From RGDT01 sp964630925 (lineage in GTDB: Bacteria; Planctomycetota; Planctomycetia; Gemmatales; Gemmataceae): 64,000 nucleotides of DNA. Location: contig CAZVZK010000029.1 of the NCBI GenBank assembly GCA_964630925.1, forward strand, positions 1-64,000. The letters run 5' to 3'. How positions within the stretch are numbered: position 1 is the stretch's first letter; every line of letters begins with the position of its first letter. A program made the translations under genes and the position numbers. A model generated the notes under the pieces. That model saw only the letters and a program-made list of their open reading frames with translations, had not been told where the DNA came from and searched no databases. Shown piece after piece: positions 33,700-42,253 of the stretch.

Positions 33700-36645
33700 T
33701 CACCGCTCGAACAGCACCATCTCGCCCTCGGCCAGGCCCATCTCGAATGTGGCCGTGTCGCCGGCGTGGCGGAACTTGACGGCCTCGCCCGTGGTGATGC
33801 GGCGGGCAGACTTCGGCACGAAGGGCAGACGTACGCTCACCGGCAGGCCATCAAAGCGTCGGTCGGACCAGTTCACGAACGTCACCAGCGTGCCGGCCTT
33901 GTTGTCCAGCACGAGGGCCTCGACCATCGTGTCCCTGCCGGCGCCGGTCTCGACCTCGCGGCGCGGCCTCTTCGCGGCCAGGGCAAGGCCGATGAACCAG
34001 TCGGGGTCCATGGGGAAGGGGCCAGGGGTGTGGTTCAGGCGCCCGCCGCGGGCGTAGGGGGACGCCGCCACCCCCCACTTGAAGCGCGACATGCCTGGCA
34101 TCCCCCCCACGGCGAACGCCCTGCCCAGGCCGACCTTGTGCTCGGTGACGGCAGCCTTCTTGTCGTCCCAGGTCGCCAGCACCGTGGCGGTGCCCGGCGT
34201 CAGCTCATGCGTCATGCCGAAGGCGACCAGACGGTGCAGGGCCTTCTCGCTGCGGTGCGTCATCATCCCCATCGGCTCGGCCAGGGGCAGCTCCAGCAGC
34301 GTCCGCGGGGCGATGAGCGTTTTCTTCATCGTCGCCGACTTCAGGCCGAGCAGTTTGAGCAGGCCGTCGTCCGGCTCGTCGAACTCGTTCTTCATGCCCA
34401 CGCCCGCCGAGGCGTGCAGGGCGCCGCCGGCCCTCACCCACGCCTCCAGCGACTTGACCGTCCGCCTCTCGATCCACTCGCCGGCGAAATGCACCACCTC
34501 GTACTGCTTCAGCCTCCCGTCGGCGATGTCGTCCTCGGTGATCAGGTCCACCTCGTGGCCGGCGTGGCGCAGCGCGAGGTACTGATACTGCTGCTCCTTG
34601 CGGCAGAGCGTCTGGTTGATCATCGCGTCGGCGTTCTTGCAGCGCTTGAAGAACGGGTCCTCGCCCTTCGGCCTCTTGAGGCGCGACTCGTTGTAGTCCG
34701 TCGCCTTGCCGATGATGACGGCCACCTTCGCCGGGCGGCGCTTGCCGCCGACGGAGACGTGTTCGACGGCGGCCGCGTCGTGGATCGACTCGTAGAGGGC
34801 GCGGTACGAGTCGGGGTAGTGGAACGAGACGTAGTTCTCGGTGAAGCGTTGCGGCGGGGCGACCCAGAAGTTGTCGATGTGGGCCGCGCCCGAGCCGATG
34901 GCGAAGAGCATGTTGCGGCGGAGCATCGACGCCACCTGTCCGGGGGCGTGCGGCATGATGTAGAAGTGCAGGGGCGTGCCGTGGTACTTGGCGGCGCAGT
35001 GGGCCTGCGCGAACATCCACGACAACATCTGCGGCGTCTCCGGCACGCTGAAGATGTAGTCCTCCGCCCAGAACATGTTCATGCCGCCGTGCTTGAACAG
35101 GTCGACCCACTGGTGCACCGGGCCGTAGCACAGGGCGAGGTGGTGCGGCGAGTAGTTGGCGCCGGTGAGGGCGTGCGGGCCGATCAGGTTCTTCGTCAGG
35201 TCGGTCGTCCGCTTGAAGCCGGCGAAGATTTCGGACTCGTTGAAGAGGTTCGAGTACCACGCCAGACGCTTCGGCGTGTCGGCGAGCTTGGCCGTGGCGG
35301 GGTCGGCGCCCAGCTCGGCGGCGGTGACGCCACGCCCCTTGAGCCATGCCTGGAACTTCCTGACGTTGGCCGGGTCGTCGTACTTGATCTTCCCGAGGCC
35401 GATCTCGTCGCCGAAGCTGACGACGCGCAGGTCCTTCTTCTGGGCGTCGGTGAGGCGTTTGGCGAGGGCCTCGATGGCCGCGTCGGTGCCATGATGTGCG
35501 GTGAGGTCGCCGGGCTTGATCGTGGCGTACCTGTCCGGCAGGTGGGTGTTGTAGCCCATCGCGTCCTTCAGCTCGGCGACCCACGGCTCGGTGCCGCTGA
35601 ACGCGCCGTAGAAGGCGAGCTTCCGCGGCTTCGTCTTGCTGGAGCGGCGCCACGTCTTCATCTTGGCGAGCAGCGACTCGACGTGGGCCTTGCTCGTCCT
35701 GACCTCGGCCTTGTCGTTCCACGTCACGTCGATGGGGATGATGACCTGCCCGGAGTCGGAGGTGACGCTCACCTCGCCGGCGTGGCGCTTGCCGTCGGCG
35801 TCGCGGGCGAATTGCACGGGGAAGGTGGCGTCCTTGACGGAGAGCGTCAGGCCCTCGTCGTGGGCCAGCCGGCAGAACGGGCCGATGTTGAACCACCCGC
35901 TCCACTCCCCGGCGGCGACGGGCTTCTCGGGGAACGTCGCCGACGCCCCGCCGTACTGCGGCTGGAGGTGCCCCTGCCTGTCGGCCTTCATCACCGCCGG
36001 GGCCTTCGAGGTGTTCTTGAAGCGGGCGTACAGGGCCGTGGCGTCGAGGGCCTCGTTCATGAACGGCGAGCCGATGGCGGGCGGCTTGAAGCCGCGGTAG
36101 GTGTCGGCCATCTCGGTGGTGAGGACGACGAAGTCGATGAAGCGTGCGCCGGCGGGGGCGGGGCTCTTGAGGGTGGTGAGGCGGATCTCGGCGAGGCCGG
36201 CGGCGAGGTCCACGGCGGGGCCGCCCTCGGCGGCGTCGTGATCGACGCCCCAGAACCACCATAGCTCGTCGCTGACGCCGGAGAAGCTCCACAGGCGGTC
36301 CGTGCCGCCCTTGCCGTAGGTGTGCGAATAGACGGCCTTGCCCTTCTGGAGGACCTCGATCTTGTGGAGGTAGTGGAAGTAAGGGGGGGCCTGGTACTTG
36401 CTCCAGACGCGGTACTTGGCGGCGGCGGGGACGTTGACGGTGATGGTGGCGACGGAGCCTTCGCTCTTGGCGGGCGCGCCGAGGCAGCCACCCTGGCTCA
36501 TCCACATGCCGCCGTAGGTGTGGCTGCCGAAGGTGTCGTCCTGGTGGGTGGCCTGCCAGCCCTTGTTGTCAAGGGGCTTGAAGCGTTCGCCCTCGGCGAC
36601 GAGGACGACGGGGGCGGCGGCGAGGAGGAGGAGCGGCAGGAGCAT
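33700..36645 (-). CDS. Large secreted glycosidase-like protein
   Basis: The 981-residue protein has a signal peptide (MLLPLLLLAAAPVVLVAEG), an N-terminal beta-sandwich (about residues 20-170, GYRVWSKYQAPP-type carbohydrate-module look), a central barrel-like region with SFGDEIGLGKIKYD (about 430) and GGMNMFWAEDYIFSVPETP (about 540), and a C-terminal region resembling the trimerisation and beta domains of GH42-type beta-galactosidases (KVAVIIGKATDYNE, GGALHASAGVG). The two acidic motifs could be the catalytic pair. The GH42-like placement is from overall layout and is moderate; polysaccharide breakdown outside the cytoplasm is inferred. Confidence 0.7.
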   Translation of the reverse strand: MLLPLLLLAAAPVVLVAEGERFKPLDNKGWQATHQDDTFGSHTYGGMWMSQGGCLGAPAKSEGSVATITVNVPAAAKYRVWSKYQAPPYFHYLHKIEVLQKGKAVYSHTYGKGGTDRLWSFSGVSDELWWFWGVDHDAAEGGPAVDLAAGLAEIRLTTLKSPAPAGARFIDFVVLTTEMADTYRGFKPPAIGSPFMNEALDATALYARFKNTSKAPAVMKADRQGHLQPQYGGASATFPEKPVAAGEWSGWFNIGPFCRLAHDEGLTLSVKDATFPVQFARDADGKRHAGEVSVTSDSGQVIIPIDVTWNDKAEVRTSKAHVESLLAKMKTWRRSSKTKPRKLAFYGAFSGTEPWVAELKDAMGYNTHLPDRYATIKPGDLTAHHGTDAAIEALAKRLTDAQKKDLRVVSFGDEIGLGKIKYDDPANVRKFQAWLKGRGVTAAELGADPATAKLADTPKRLAWYSNLFNESEIFAGFKRTTDLTKNLIGPHALTGANYSPHHLALCYGPVHQWVDLFKHGGMNMFWAEDYIFSVPETPQMLSWMFAQAHCAAKYHGTPLHFYIMPHAPGQVASMLRRNMLFAIGSGAAHIDNFWVAPPQRFTENYVSFHYPDSYRALYESIHDAAAVEHVSVGGKRRPAKVAVIIGKATDYNESRLKRPKGEDPFFKRCKNADAMINQTLCRKEQQYQYLALRHAGHEVDLITEDDIADGRLKQYEVVHFAGEWIERRTVKSLEAWVRAGGALHASAGVGMKNEFDEPDDGLLKLLGLKSATMKKTLIAPRTLLELPLAEPMGMMTHRSEKALHRLVAFGMTHELTPGTATVLATWDDKKAAVTEHKVGLGRAFAVGGMPGMSRFKWGVAASPYARGGRLNHTPGPFPMDPDWFIGLALAAKRPRREVETGAGRDTMVEALVLDNKAGTLVTFVNWSDRRFDGLPVSVRLPFVPKSARRITTGEAVKFRHAGDTATFEMGLAEGEMVLFER

Positions 36646-37487
36646 GGCGGGGGGCCTCGGGGGTGGGTGGTGGGGTATCGTATGGGCCGGCGGGGCGGAG
36701 GCCACAGCGCACGCCGTCCCCCGAGCGGATCGAGATCCCGTGGCCGCATGCCGGCGGATGGCCCGATGGCCGCCTCCCACGGCCCCGGGCCCCGTTGAGC
36801 GCCGGAGTCACCTGCTCACTTTCCCCCCGAGTGAGCATGTGACTCTGGCGTCTACCGACGCACCGGGTCACGGACCGGCGCCGACTGCGCGAGTCACCTG
36901 CTCACCTGCTCACCTGCTCACCTCGTGCAAGCCCCCGGCGGGGGGCCGTTGGCCCGGTGGAGATTTCATGGCATCGCACCTACGCCACAGGGCGTGGGCC
37001 GACTGGACAACGGCAAGAGGGCGCGTGAAGGTCTGGGCGTGAGCGGGTCACGCTCCCACGCCCCGCGCCCGCCGGGCCGCCCGCGGGTGATGAGCTCCGC
37101 CGGGGTCGGCCCGTGCCGATGAACGCCGATGGGCGCCGCTGCGGCCCGGAAGAGGTCACTTGGGGCCCGCTTTTCACCCCATACCCACCCCGCCACGACC
37201 CTCCGGCCACCCCATCGCCACCCCGCCCAGCCCCCATTTCGACCCGGCCGCGACGGGCCGGGTGGCCTTGATGGGCGAACAGCGCCACCCCTCCGCCGAG
37301 GCCCGGTGCGGGGGGGCGTCGCCGTGGGTGTGGCCATGCCCGGCGAGGTCAGGCTGCCAGGGTCGCAGGCCTCGGAATGCCCGCCCCCCTGTAAGAGTCT
37401 GCGCGGCTTGTCAAGAGGCGCGCCCGAGGTGTACAATACGACAGGAGGCGTCGGCCACCCGGCGGCCGATGCCGGAGGGCCCACGTC
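36646..37487. other. Gene-free gap with hairpin and short tandem repeats
   Basis: This 842-base gap has no supported gene. It holds a 16-base stem with one mismatch (36805-36820 with 36830-36845, GAGTCACCTGCTCACT type, loop TTCCCCCCG) and three perfect copies of the 8-mer TCACCTGC (36894-36917) plus a partial fourth. The word GTCACCTG is shared by both and by a similar element near 51.5 kb. The last 300 bases are featureless GC-rich DNA ahead of the zinc-ribbon gene. Confidence 0.55.
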
Positions 37488-37847
37488 ATGTCCGAGCCGC
37501 CACCAGAGTCCCCCGTTGACCCCGTCAGGGCCTTCGCCTGCCGCAACCCCGCCTGCGCCGACTACGGCGAGCGCGGGCGCGGCAACCTCTACTTCCGCGG
37601 GTGGAGCGGACGCGGCAAGAGGGCCCGCATGGTCTACTGCCGCACCTGCAAGACGTCCTCCTCCGAACGCAAGGGCACCGCCCTCGAACGCTCCCGGCTC
37701 CCGCCCGAGAAGGTCGCCGGGATCCTGGCCTGGGCGCGTGCCGGGTGTGGCGTCCGCGCGACGAGCCGCTTCACCGGCGTCTCCAGGGACGCCGTCTCCC
37801 GCCACCTCGCCAGGGACAGGGCCCGCGCCGCCACGGGGTGGGCCTGA
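37488..37847 (+). CDS. IS1-type zinc-ribbon/HTH protein (transposase N-terminal part)
   Basis: The 119-residue protein has an N-terminal zinc-ribbon (CRNPACADYG then YCRTCKTSSSERKGT, Cys at about 19, 24, 50 and 53) followed by a helix-turn-helix (VAGILAWARAGCGVRATSRFTGVSRDAVSRHL). This is the InsA-like head of IS1-family transposases, with the typical (F/S)SxRKGT phrase. No DDE catalytic domain follows in any frame, so it is either a remnant or a free-standing DNA-binding protein. GGAGG precedes ATG 37488. It stands at the edge of the mobile island. Confidence 0.75.
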   Translation: MSEPPPESPVDPVRAFACRNPACADYGERGRGNLYFRGWSGRGKRARMVYCRTCKTSSSERKGTALERSRLPPEKVAGILAWARAGCGVRATSRFTGVSRDAVSRHLARDRARAATGWA

Positions 37848-38104
37848 CCGCGCCCGCCGACGCCGGGTGCGCCCGGGGCCGGCCTCGCCGGCGCACTCGC
37901 GGGGGGGTGCGGGCCGGGCTCCGCCCCGCTATCATGCGCGGATGGGGAGGGATTTCCTCCACAGTTTCCCCGGCCAGGAGTGGCAGGGATTCCGCCGGCA
38001 GCACACGGCTGTTGGAGGGGCGAGACCGCGGCCTCGCCCAGCAGGTGGCGTACCCTACGCATTGCAATTCTGGGGTACCGCCTGCGTGTGCAATAGTGAT
38101 TCAT

Positions 38105-39007
38105 TCAAAAAAAACTATCAACAAAATACCAATCAACAAGACCTGTCGATAATTCCTTACGCATCATGAGGTGCGCCCAAACGCGAGGAGGCGTTCCGCG
38201 CAAGAGATGGAGGCCGTAGTACGCGATGTTCCGAAATGCTGCAGGCCACGTGAGATTGCGAACAATGTCGGCCAGCACTCGTCCGACCCTTGGCTCGTCT
38301 GTGTTCGCGTGAAGTTCAACCCACGAATCCAATGCAACGAGACGGACATCCGGATCGGGATCAAGAAAAGCCATTCTTTCACAGAGATCCCCGAACGAGG
38401 AAACGTTTGGCCAATACCGTGCGATCACTTCAATGGCTGCGCAGCGTAAACTGGACTGCTCATTTGCTAAAAACTCGACCGCCGCGGTTTCAGATTCAAG
38501 CATCCGAGTTAAATGATCTCCAGCCAAATGTTGCAATTCTTCGTCCATCTGATCGACCACCTTGGCAGAGAGGGCTTCAAGTTGAGCGATGAAGTCGGTG
38601 CGGCTCTCCTCGAATTGGGGCAACGCAGCGAGCAATTGACCCAAATGACCGCAGGGGTCGTCAATAAAATGACGAAAGCGGGGAAGGGCAGACAACGCAG
38701 CACCACGCACTCGTGAGTCCTCATCCCGAAAGGCGACCGTGAGGCAGGCGTCTGCAAAAGCCGGTCTTGGCACCCAGTATCCCCCTAAGACCGCGAGCGC
38801 CATGACACGCAGTTTCGGGTCACTCTGCCGAAGAGTCTCAAGGACGACACTCGGCTTCATTCGCATTGCCGCAAGCAACGAATCCGTTTGTGAATCAAGA
38901 GGGGGAATCCCAAACTCTTCCCGGCGCAGCGACCAGGCTTCCACATCCAAAGTCATTTGGAGGATGATACTCTCAATTGGCTGTTGCAAGAGGAACGCGG
39001 GCTTCAT
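38105..39007 (-). CDS. HEAT-like repeat protein, lower-GC island gene
   Basis: The 300-residue protein is all-helical with HEAT-like units: DPKLRVMALAVLGGYW, DEDSRVRGAALSALPRF, QSSLRCAAIEVIARYW and DPDVRLVALDSWVEL. It has no signal peptide. Its GC content is clearly lower than that of its neighbours, so it was probably acquired. GAGGTG precedes ATG 39007. Upstream on the same strand lies the 3' end of a truncated open frame. HEAT proteins serve as immunity proteins for some polymorphic toxins, and this arrangement fits that idea, but it is inference; a lone scaffold protein is possible too. Confidence 0.75.
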   Translation of the reverse strand: MKPAFLLQQPIESIILQMTLDVEAWSLRREEFGIPPLDSQTDSLLAAMRMKPSVVLETLRQSDPKLRVMALAVLGGYWVPRPAFADACLTVAFRDEDSRVRGAALSALPRFRHFIDDPCGHLGQLLAALPQFEESRTDFIAQLEALSAKVVDQMDEELQHLAGDHLTRMLESETAAVEFLANEQSSLRCAAIEVIARYWPNVSSFGDLCERMAFLDPDPDVRLVALDSWVELHANTDEPRVGRVLADIVRNLTWPAAFRNIAYYGLHLLRGTPPRVWAHLMMRKELSTGLVDWYFVDSFF

Positions 39008-39039
39008 TTCAACAACACCTCGTCAGAATCAGGCGATTG

Positions 39040-39255
39040 TCATATTGGGCCTAAGCCAAGTTGAGCGCGGATGGCGTTAATGGCCGCGCGGAGGCCCTTC
39101 GGAACACGCCCGCCGCCCTCGATAATCGCTTCCGCTGAGCCTGTGAGGGCGTCCAATTCCGCCCGAAGTTCGGCCTCGGACTGGCTGCCTTGTTTGCCAC
39201 CGGTTTTCCCTGGCCCAGGGGACGGGGACGGGCGAGGCTTGGGGACATCGCCCCC
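39040..39255 (-). pseudogene. 3' remnant of a truncated gene next to the insertion element
   Basis: On the minus strand a coding-like frame runs out of the insertion element end and stops at TGA 39040-39042. It reads KPRPSPSPGPGKTGGKQGSQ, then SEAELRAELDALTGSAEAII and EGGGRVPKGLRAAINAIRAQ, a Pro-rich linker joined to a helical tail, as seen at the C-termini of secreted polymorphic proteins. There is no start codon; the 5' part is missing and no matching frame is found on the other side of the element. The HEAT-like gene begins 32 bases after its stop. Confidence 0.5.
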
Positions 39256-39372
39256 GCCAGATTTCCTGTGCTCCCGCCCGAAATCCCTGTCACTTTATAT
39301 CCTGAAATACGCGGAAGAAAAGGCCACGCCGAATGGCGTGGGTGGTGCGGGACAAAGGCGGGAGGGCGGTGC

Positions 39373-39774
39373 ATGCGTGGGAGGCGTCCGGCGGGGGCCG
39401 AATACGTCGCGAAACTGACCGGGGCGGACGAGGCCAAGCACCGGCTGAGCGTCATCCTGCGGACCCTGTCCGGCGAGTGCCGGGTCGCCGAGGCCTGCGA
39501 GCTGCTCGGCGTGGGCATGTCCCGCTTCCACGAGCTGCGGCACGAGGCCCTCCAGGCTGCCCTCGACGCCCTCACCACGCGACCGCCCGGCAGGCCCCCC
39601 GCCCTGCCCCCCGACCCGCGCGTGGCGGCCCTCGAACGCCAGTTGGAGGGCCTCCGCGTGGAGCTGGAGGCCGCGAAGGCCCGCGAGGAGGTCGCCCTCG
39701 CCCTGCCCGCCCTGGCCGCGAAAGCCGCCTCGGGAAAACCGGGCAGCCGGCCGAAGGGCCGACGCCGGAAGTGA
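39373..39774 (+). CDS. Accessory HTH/coiled-coil protein of insertion element A
   Basis: The 133-residue protein has a helix-turn-helix-like segment (SGECRVAEACELLGVGMSRFHEL, about residues 33-55), a coiled coil (PRVAALERQLEGLRVELEAA, about 88-107) and a basic tail (KPGSRPKGRRRK). The layout is like an IS3 OrfA, but it does not overlap the transposase by a -1 frame; its TGA overlaps the GTG start of the next gene. A homologue lies downstream of the transposase in element B. GGAGGG precedes ATG 39373. It probably helps transposase binding or regulation. Confidence 0.7.
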   Translation: MRGRRPAGAEYVAKLTGADEAKHRLSVILRTLSGECRVAEACELLGVGMSRFHELRHEALQAALDALTTRPPGRPPALPPDPRVAALERQLEGLRVELEAAKAREEVALALPALAAKAASGKPGSRPKGRRRK

Positions 39775-40916
39775 CAGGCGCCGGGCGTGAGAAGCAAGGC
39801 GAGGTCGGGCCGCGAGATGGCCGGCGGCGAGGCGTCGGGTGGCAGATGGGCCGGCGGCGGCGCGAGGCCGGCGCGAGGCGGCGGGCGGCCGACTTCGCGC
39901 GGTCGGCGCGGCGGCGCGGCCTGCCCCTGCGCGAGGCGGCGCGGATGCTCGGCATGAAGGCGCGGACGCTGCGCTCGTGGCTGGGGTGGGAGCAGGAGGC
40001 GCGTCCGCGTGGCCGGCCCGTAAAGCGCGCGTCGCCGGCGCGGCGCAATGAGGTGATCGCGGCGCTGGCGGGCGCGTCGGGGCGGCTGAGCCTGCCCTAC
40101 CTGCGGCAGTGCTTCCCGGACATGGCGCGGGCGGAGCTGGCGGACCTGCGGAAGAGATACCGCCGTGTCCGGCGCGAGAGGCGGGCGCTGAAGGTGCTGT
40201 GCTGGGAGAGGGCGGGGGCCGTCTGGGCCATCGACTACAGCGAGGCGCCGTGCCTGATCGAGGGGCGTTACCGCTGGGTGCTGGCGGTGCGTGACCTGGC
40301 GAGCGGGTACGCCCTGTGGTGGCAGGCCGTGGAGGCGGCGACGGCCGAGACGACAGCCGCGGCGCTGGTGTCGCTGTTCGCGCGGTGGGGGAGGCCCCTC
40401 GTGCTGAAGGCCGACAACGGCAGCCACTTCCGCGGGGCCGAGGTGATGGCGCTGCTGGAGCGCGAGGGCGTGACCGTGCTGCGCTCGCCGCCGTACACGC
40501 CGAGGTACAACGGGGCCATCGAGGCCGGCATCGGGTCGCTCAAGACGCGGGTACACGAGGAGGCGGCGCGGCTGGGCAGGCCCGGCGCGTGGACGTGCGT
40601 GGACCTCGAGGCGGCGCGGGAGCAGGCCAACCTGTTCAGCTCGCCGCACGGCGAGAACGGCCCGTCGCCGGAGGAGGCGTGGCAGGCGCGCGAGGCGATC
40701 ACGGAGGCGGAGAGGGCGGCATTCCGCGAGGCGCTGGAAAAGGAGATTGCGGGGCGAGAGGCCGACGGCTACGATGGTCTGGAGGGGGGCGCGCTGCAAC
40801 AGGAGATGGAGAAGAGGCGGCGCGAGGCCACCGGCGCCGTGCTGGTGGCGCAAGGGTTTCTCTCATACACGGGGAGACGAATTCCTGCGCCCATTCCATG
40901 CCGGACAGTGACATGA
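39771..40916 (+). CDS. DDE (rve-type) transposase of insertion element A
   Basis: The 381-residue protein has a basic HTH region (RRGLPLREAARMLGMKARTLRSWL, about residues 52-75) and an integrase catalytic core: first Asp in AVWAIDYSEAPC, second Asp in LVLKADNGSHF, and Glu in YNGAIEAGIGSLKTRVHEE. The DDE spacing fits the IS481/IS3 rve clade. The start is GTG 39771 overlapping the accessory gene stop; ATG 39846 is a shorter alternative. It appears intact and could be active. Confidence 0.85.
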   Translation: MTGAGREKQGEVGPRDGRRRGVGWQMGRRRREAGARRRAADFARSARRRGLPLREAARMLGMKARTLRSWLGWEQEARPRGRPVKRASPARRNEVIAALAGASGRLSLPYLRQCFPDMARAELADLRKRYRRVRRERRALKVLCWERAGAVWAIDYSEAPCLIEGRYRWVLAVRDLASGYALWWQAVEAATAETTAAALVSLFARWGRPLVLKADNGSHFRGAEVMALLEREGVTVLRSPPYTPRYNGAIEAGIGSLKTRVHEEAARLGRPGAWTCVDLEAAREQANLFSSPHGENGPSPEEAWQAREAITEAERAAFREALEKEIAGREADGYDGLEGGALQQEMEKRRREATGAVLVAQGFLSYTGRRIPAPIPCRTVT

Positions 40917-41000
40917 ATTGCGGCGGTAGCACAGGACCGCTGGCTACTCCGGCGTGTGCGTGAGTCACCTTCGGCGGCGAGCTGAACAACACCCGAAAAA

Positions 41001-41050
41001 GAGCAAAGCCCGCTGATCGAGGCCGATCAGCGGGCCGTCTATGTTTGCTC
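41001..41050 (-). terminator. Intrinsic terminator reading minus-strand
   Basis: A perfect 12-base stem (41008-41019 with 41024-41035, arms GCCCGCTGATCG, loop AGGC) is enclosed by GAGCAAA/TTTGCTC outer arms (41001-41007, 41044-41050). On the minus strand the stem is followed by TTTGCTCTTTTT, so it should stop transcription coming from the HEAT-like gene at 41.3-42.0 kb. The rest of 40945-41309 has no gene. Confidence 0.7.
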
Positions 41051-41309
41051 TTCAGGGGACGTGATTCGCGGCGCGCGTACAGCCGAGCATCTATTCCCGC
41101 CCCTTCTGTCGCGCACCGCGCAGGCACCCCGACCGGAAACGGATGCGGCAGACAACACCCATGTCGCAAGACCGAATGAGTTGCTTGAGAGTAGTTCCGC
41201 ACGTACGGATCTGTCCGGGGGGGCGGCCCGCAGTGGCCGTCCCTACCGGGACCAGAGTTCACGGGATGGTAGGGGCGTGATCGGCGGGCGGTTACGTTTC
41301 GGGAGGAGG

Positions 41310-42047
41310 CTAGGTACGTTGGGGAGCGGGGAGCGGCTGAGGCTCTCTGAGAAAATGGAACGGTGAGAACAAGAGCTTTCGGATCGTCGGACTTAATAAA
41401 TTATTATCAATTACATAACAGCGCACCATATCCCATCGGTTCTCAAATAGAAAAACAAACAACAGATTAATAATTACATGTGGATGCGTAGATGCTAACC
41501 GGCGGATTATTAGAACGGATTCGGATTGCACATATGTATTAGTATCATTCAATAAAGCTGAAGCATTTGCAAGCAAATGCAGGTCGATTGAAGACGCTGA
41601 TGCCGAGACCCTTAGGGCTGCCCAGCGGACTGCAGGGCTTGGGTCTTGGAAGCCGATGCTCACCGGATCACGCAAAACTGAACCCGGAAGCCGGCAGTCT
41701 TCCAACCCCCGCATAGCAAGAAATCGGATGCGTTTATCAATATCGGAAAGTTTAATGAATAAAAATTCAATCATATCTACATCTGCTGTTTCTCTCTGGA
41801 GTAATAGCTGCATCGCCTGTAGTCGGACCTCGGGGTGTGTGGCGCTTTTGCAAATGTGTCGCATCACCAAACGCGCTTGGCGGACGAGTTTGGGATTCTC
41901 CGATGAGCAGGCGGTTACCCAGTAGGAGAAAGGATATCCGTAGTGGTACTCCCAGCCGTGGCAAGGGAGACACAAGAGTATTGCGAGCGGGATAGCACGC
42001 AACGCTGTAGGAGCAAGCAGTTTACGAATTGAACTAGTATTAATCAT
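41310..42047 (-). CDS. Exported HEAT-like protein, strongly AT-rich
   Basis: The 245-residue protein has a signal peptide (IPLAILLCLPCHGW, about residues 16-29) and helical repeats (ATHPEVRLQAMQLLLQ, DIDKRIRFLAMRGLED, DPSPAVRWAALRVSAS, TNTYVQSESVLIIRRL). It is the most AT-rich DNA of the window, with many A/T third positions, so recent acquisition is likely. The last residues (REPQPLPAPQRT) lie in GC-rich DNA where the island ends, so the natural C-terminus is probably lost. ATG 42047 overlaps the TGA of the upstream remnant (ATGA), the coupling seen in toxin-immunity pairs. Confidence 0.68.
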   Translation of the reverse strand: MINTSSIRKLLAPTALRAIPLAILLCLPCHGWEYHYGYPFSYWVTACSSENPKLVRQARLVMRHICKSATHPEVRLQAMQLLLQRETADVDMIEFLFIKLSDIDKRIRFLAMRGLEDCRLPGSVLRDPVSIGFQDPSPAVRWAALRVSASASSIDLHLLANASALLNDTNTYVQSESVLIIRRLASTHPHVIINLLFVFLFENRWDMVRCYVIDNNLLSPTIRKLLFSPFHFLREPQPLPAPQRT

Positions 42048-42234
42048 CTCTGAAATAATCGTACAATACTTTTTGTCCGATTGCTTACGCCCTTGAGGAT
42101 CTGGAGAATGCCGTGCTGATCCACTTTCACGCCTGGACTCGTAATCGCAACTTCGGGAACCCACTTGGCGATGGTAACGTCGCGTTGCCAAGTTCCATTC
42201 CCTCTGAGCCGAACGATGTGCTGTAGGGTAGGCG
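42044..42234 (-). pseudogene. 3' remnant of a gene coupled to the AT-rich HEAT-like gene
   Basis: The frame ending at TGA 42044-42046 reads LQHIVRLRGNGTWQRDVTIA, then KWVPEVAITSPGVKVDQHGI and LQILKGVSNRTKSIVRLFQR, a plausible C-terminal alpha/beta domain with low-GC codons. It is cut at about 42234 by the terminal repeat of insertion element B. The overlap of its stop with the next ATG shows that the two were one translational unit before the insertion. No toxin family is recognised. Confidence 0.5.
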
Positions 42235-42253
42235 GCCAGCGAGGTACTGCACG

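Larger units (their letters stand above)
39256..40944 (+). mobile_element. Insertion element A (accessory gene, then DDE transposase)
   Basis: The two ends form a terminal inverted repeat of the pattern GCCAG-N3-TCCTGTGCT-N-CCGCC, then AA-TC and TGTCACT. It starts at 39256 on the left, with TCCTGTGCT at 39264-39272, and is mirrored on the right by AGTGACA (40907-40913), AGCACAGGA (40928-40936) and CTGGC (40940-40944). The exact outer ends are uncertain by a few bases and no target-site duplication is visible. Inside are two genes overlapping by GTGA. The total of about 1.7 kb fits a two-gene IS481/IS3-like element. Confidence 0.72.

Noticed and set aside
36894..36924. Short tandem repeats as a CRISPR array
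   Set aside because: The 8-base units are directly adjacent with no spacers, and no cas gene is near.
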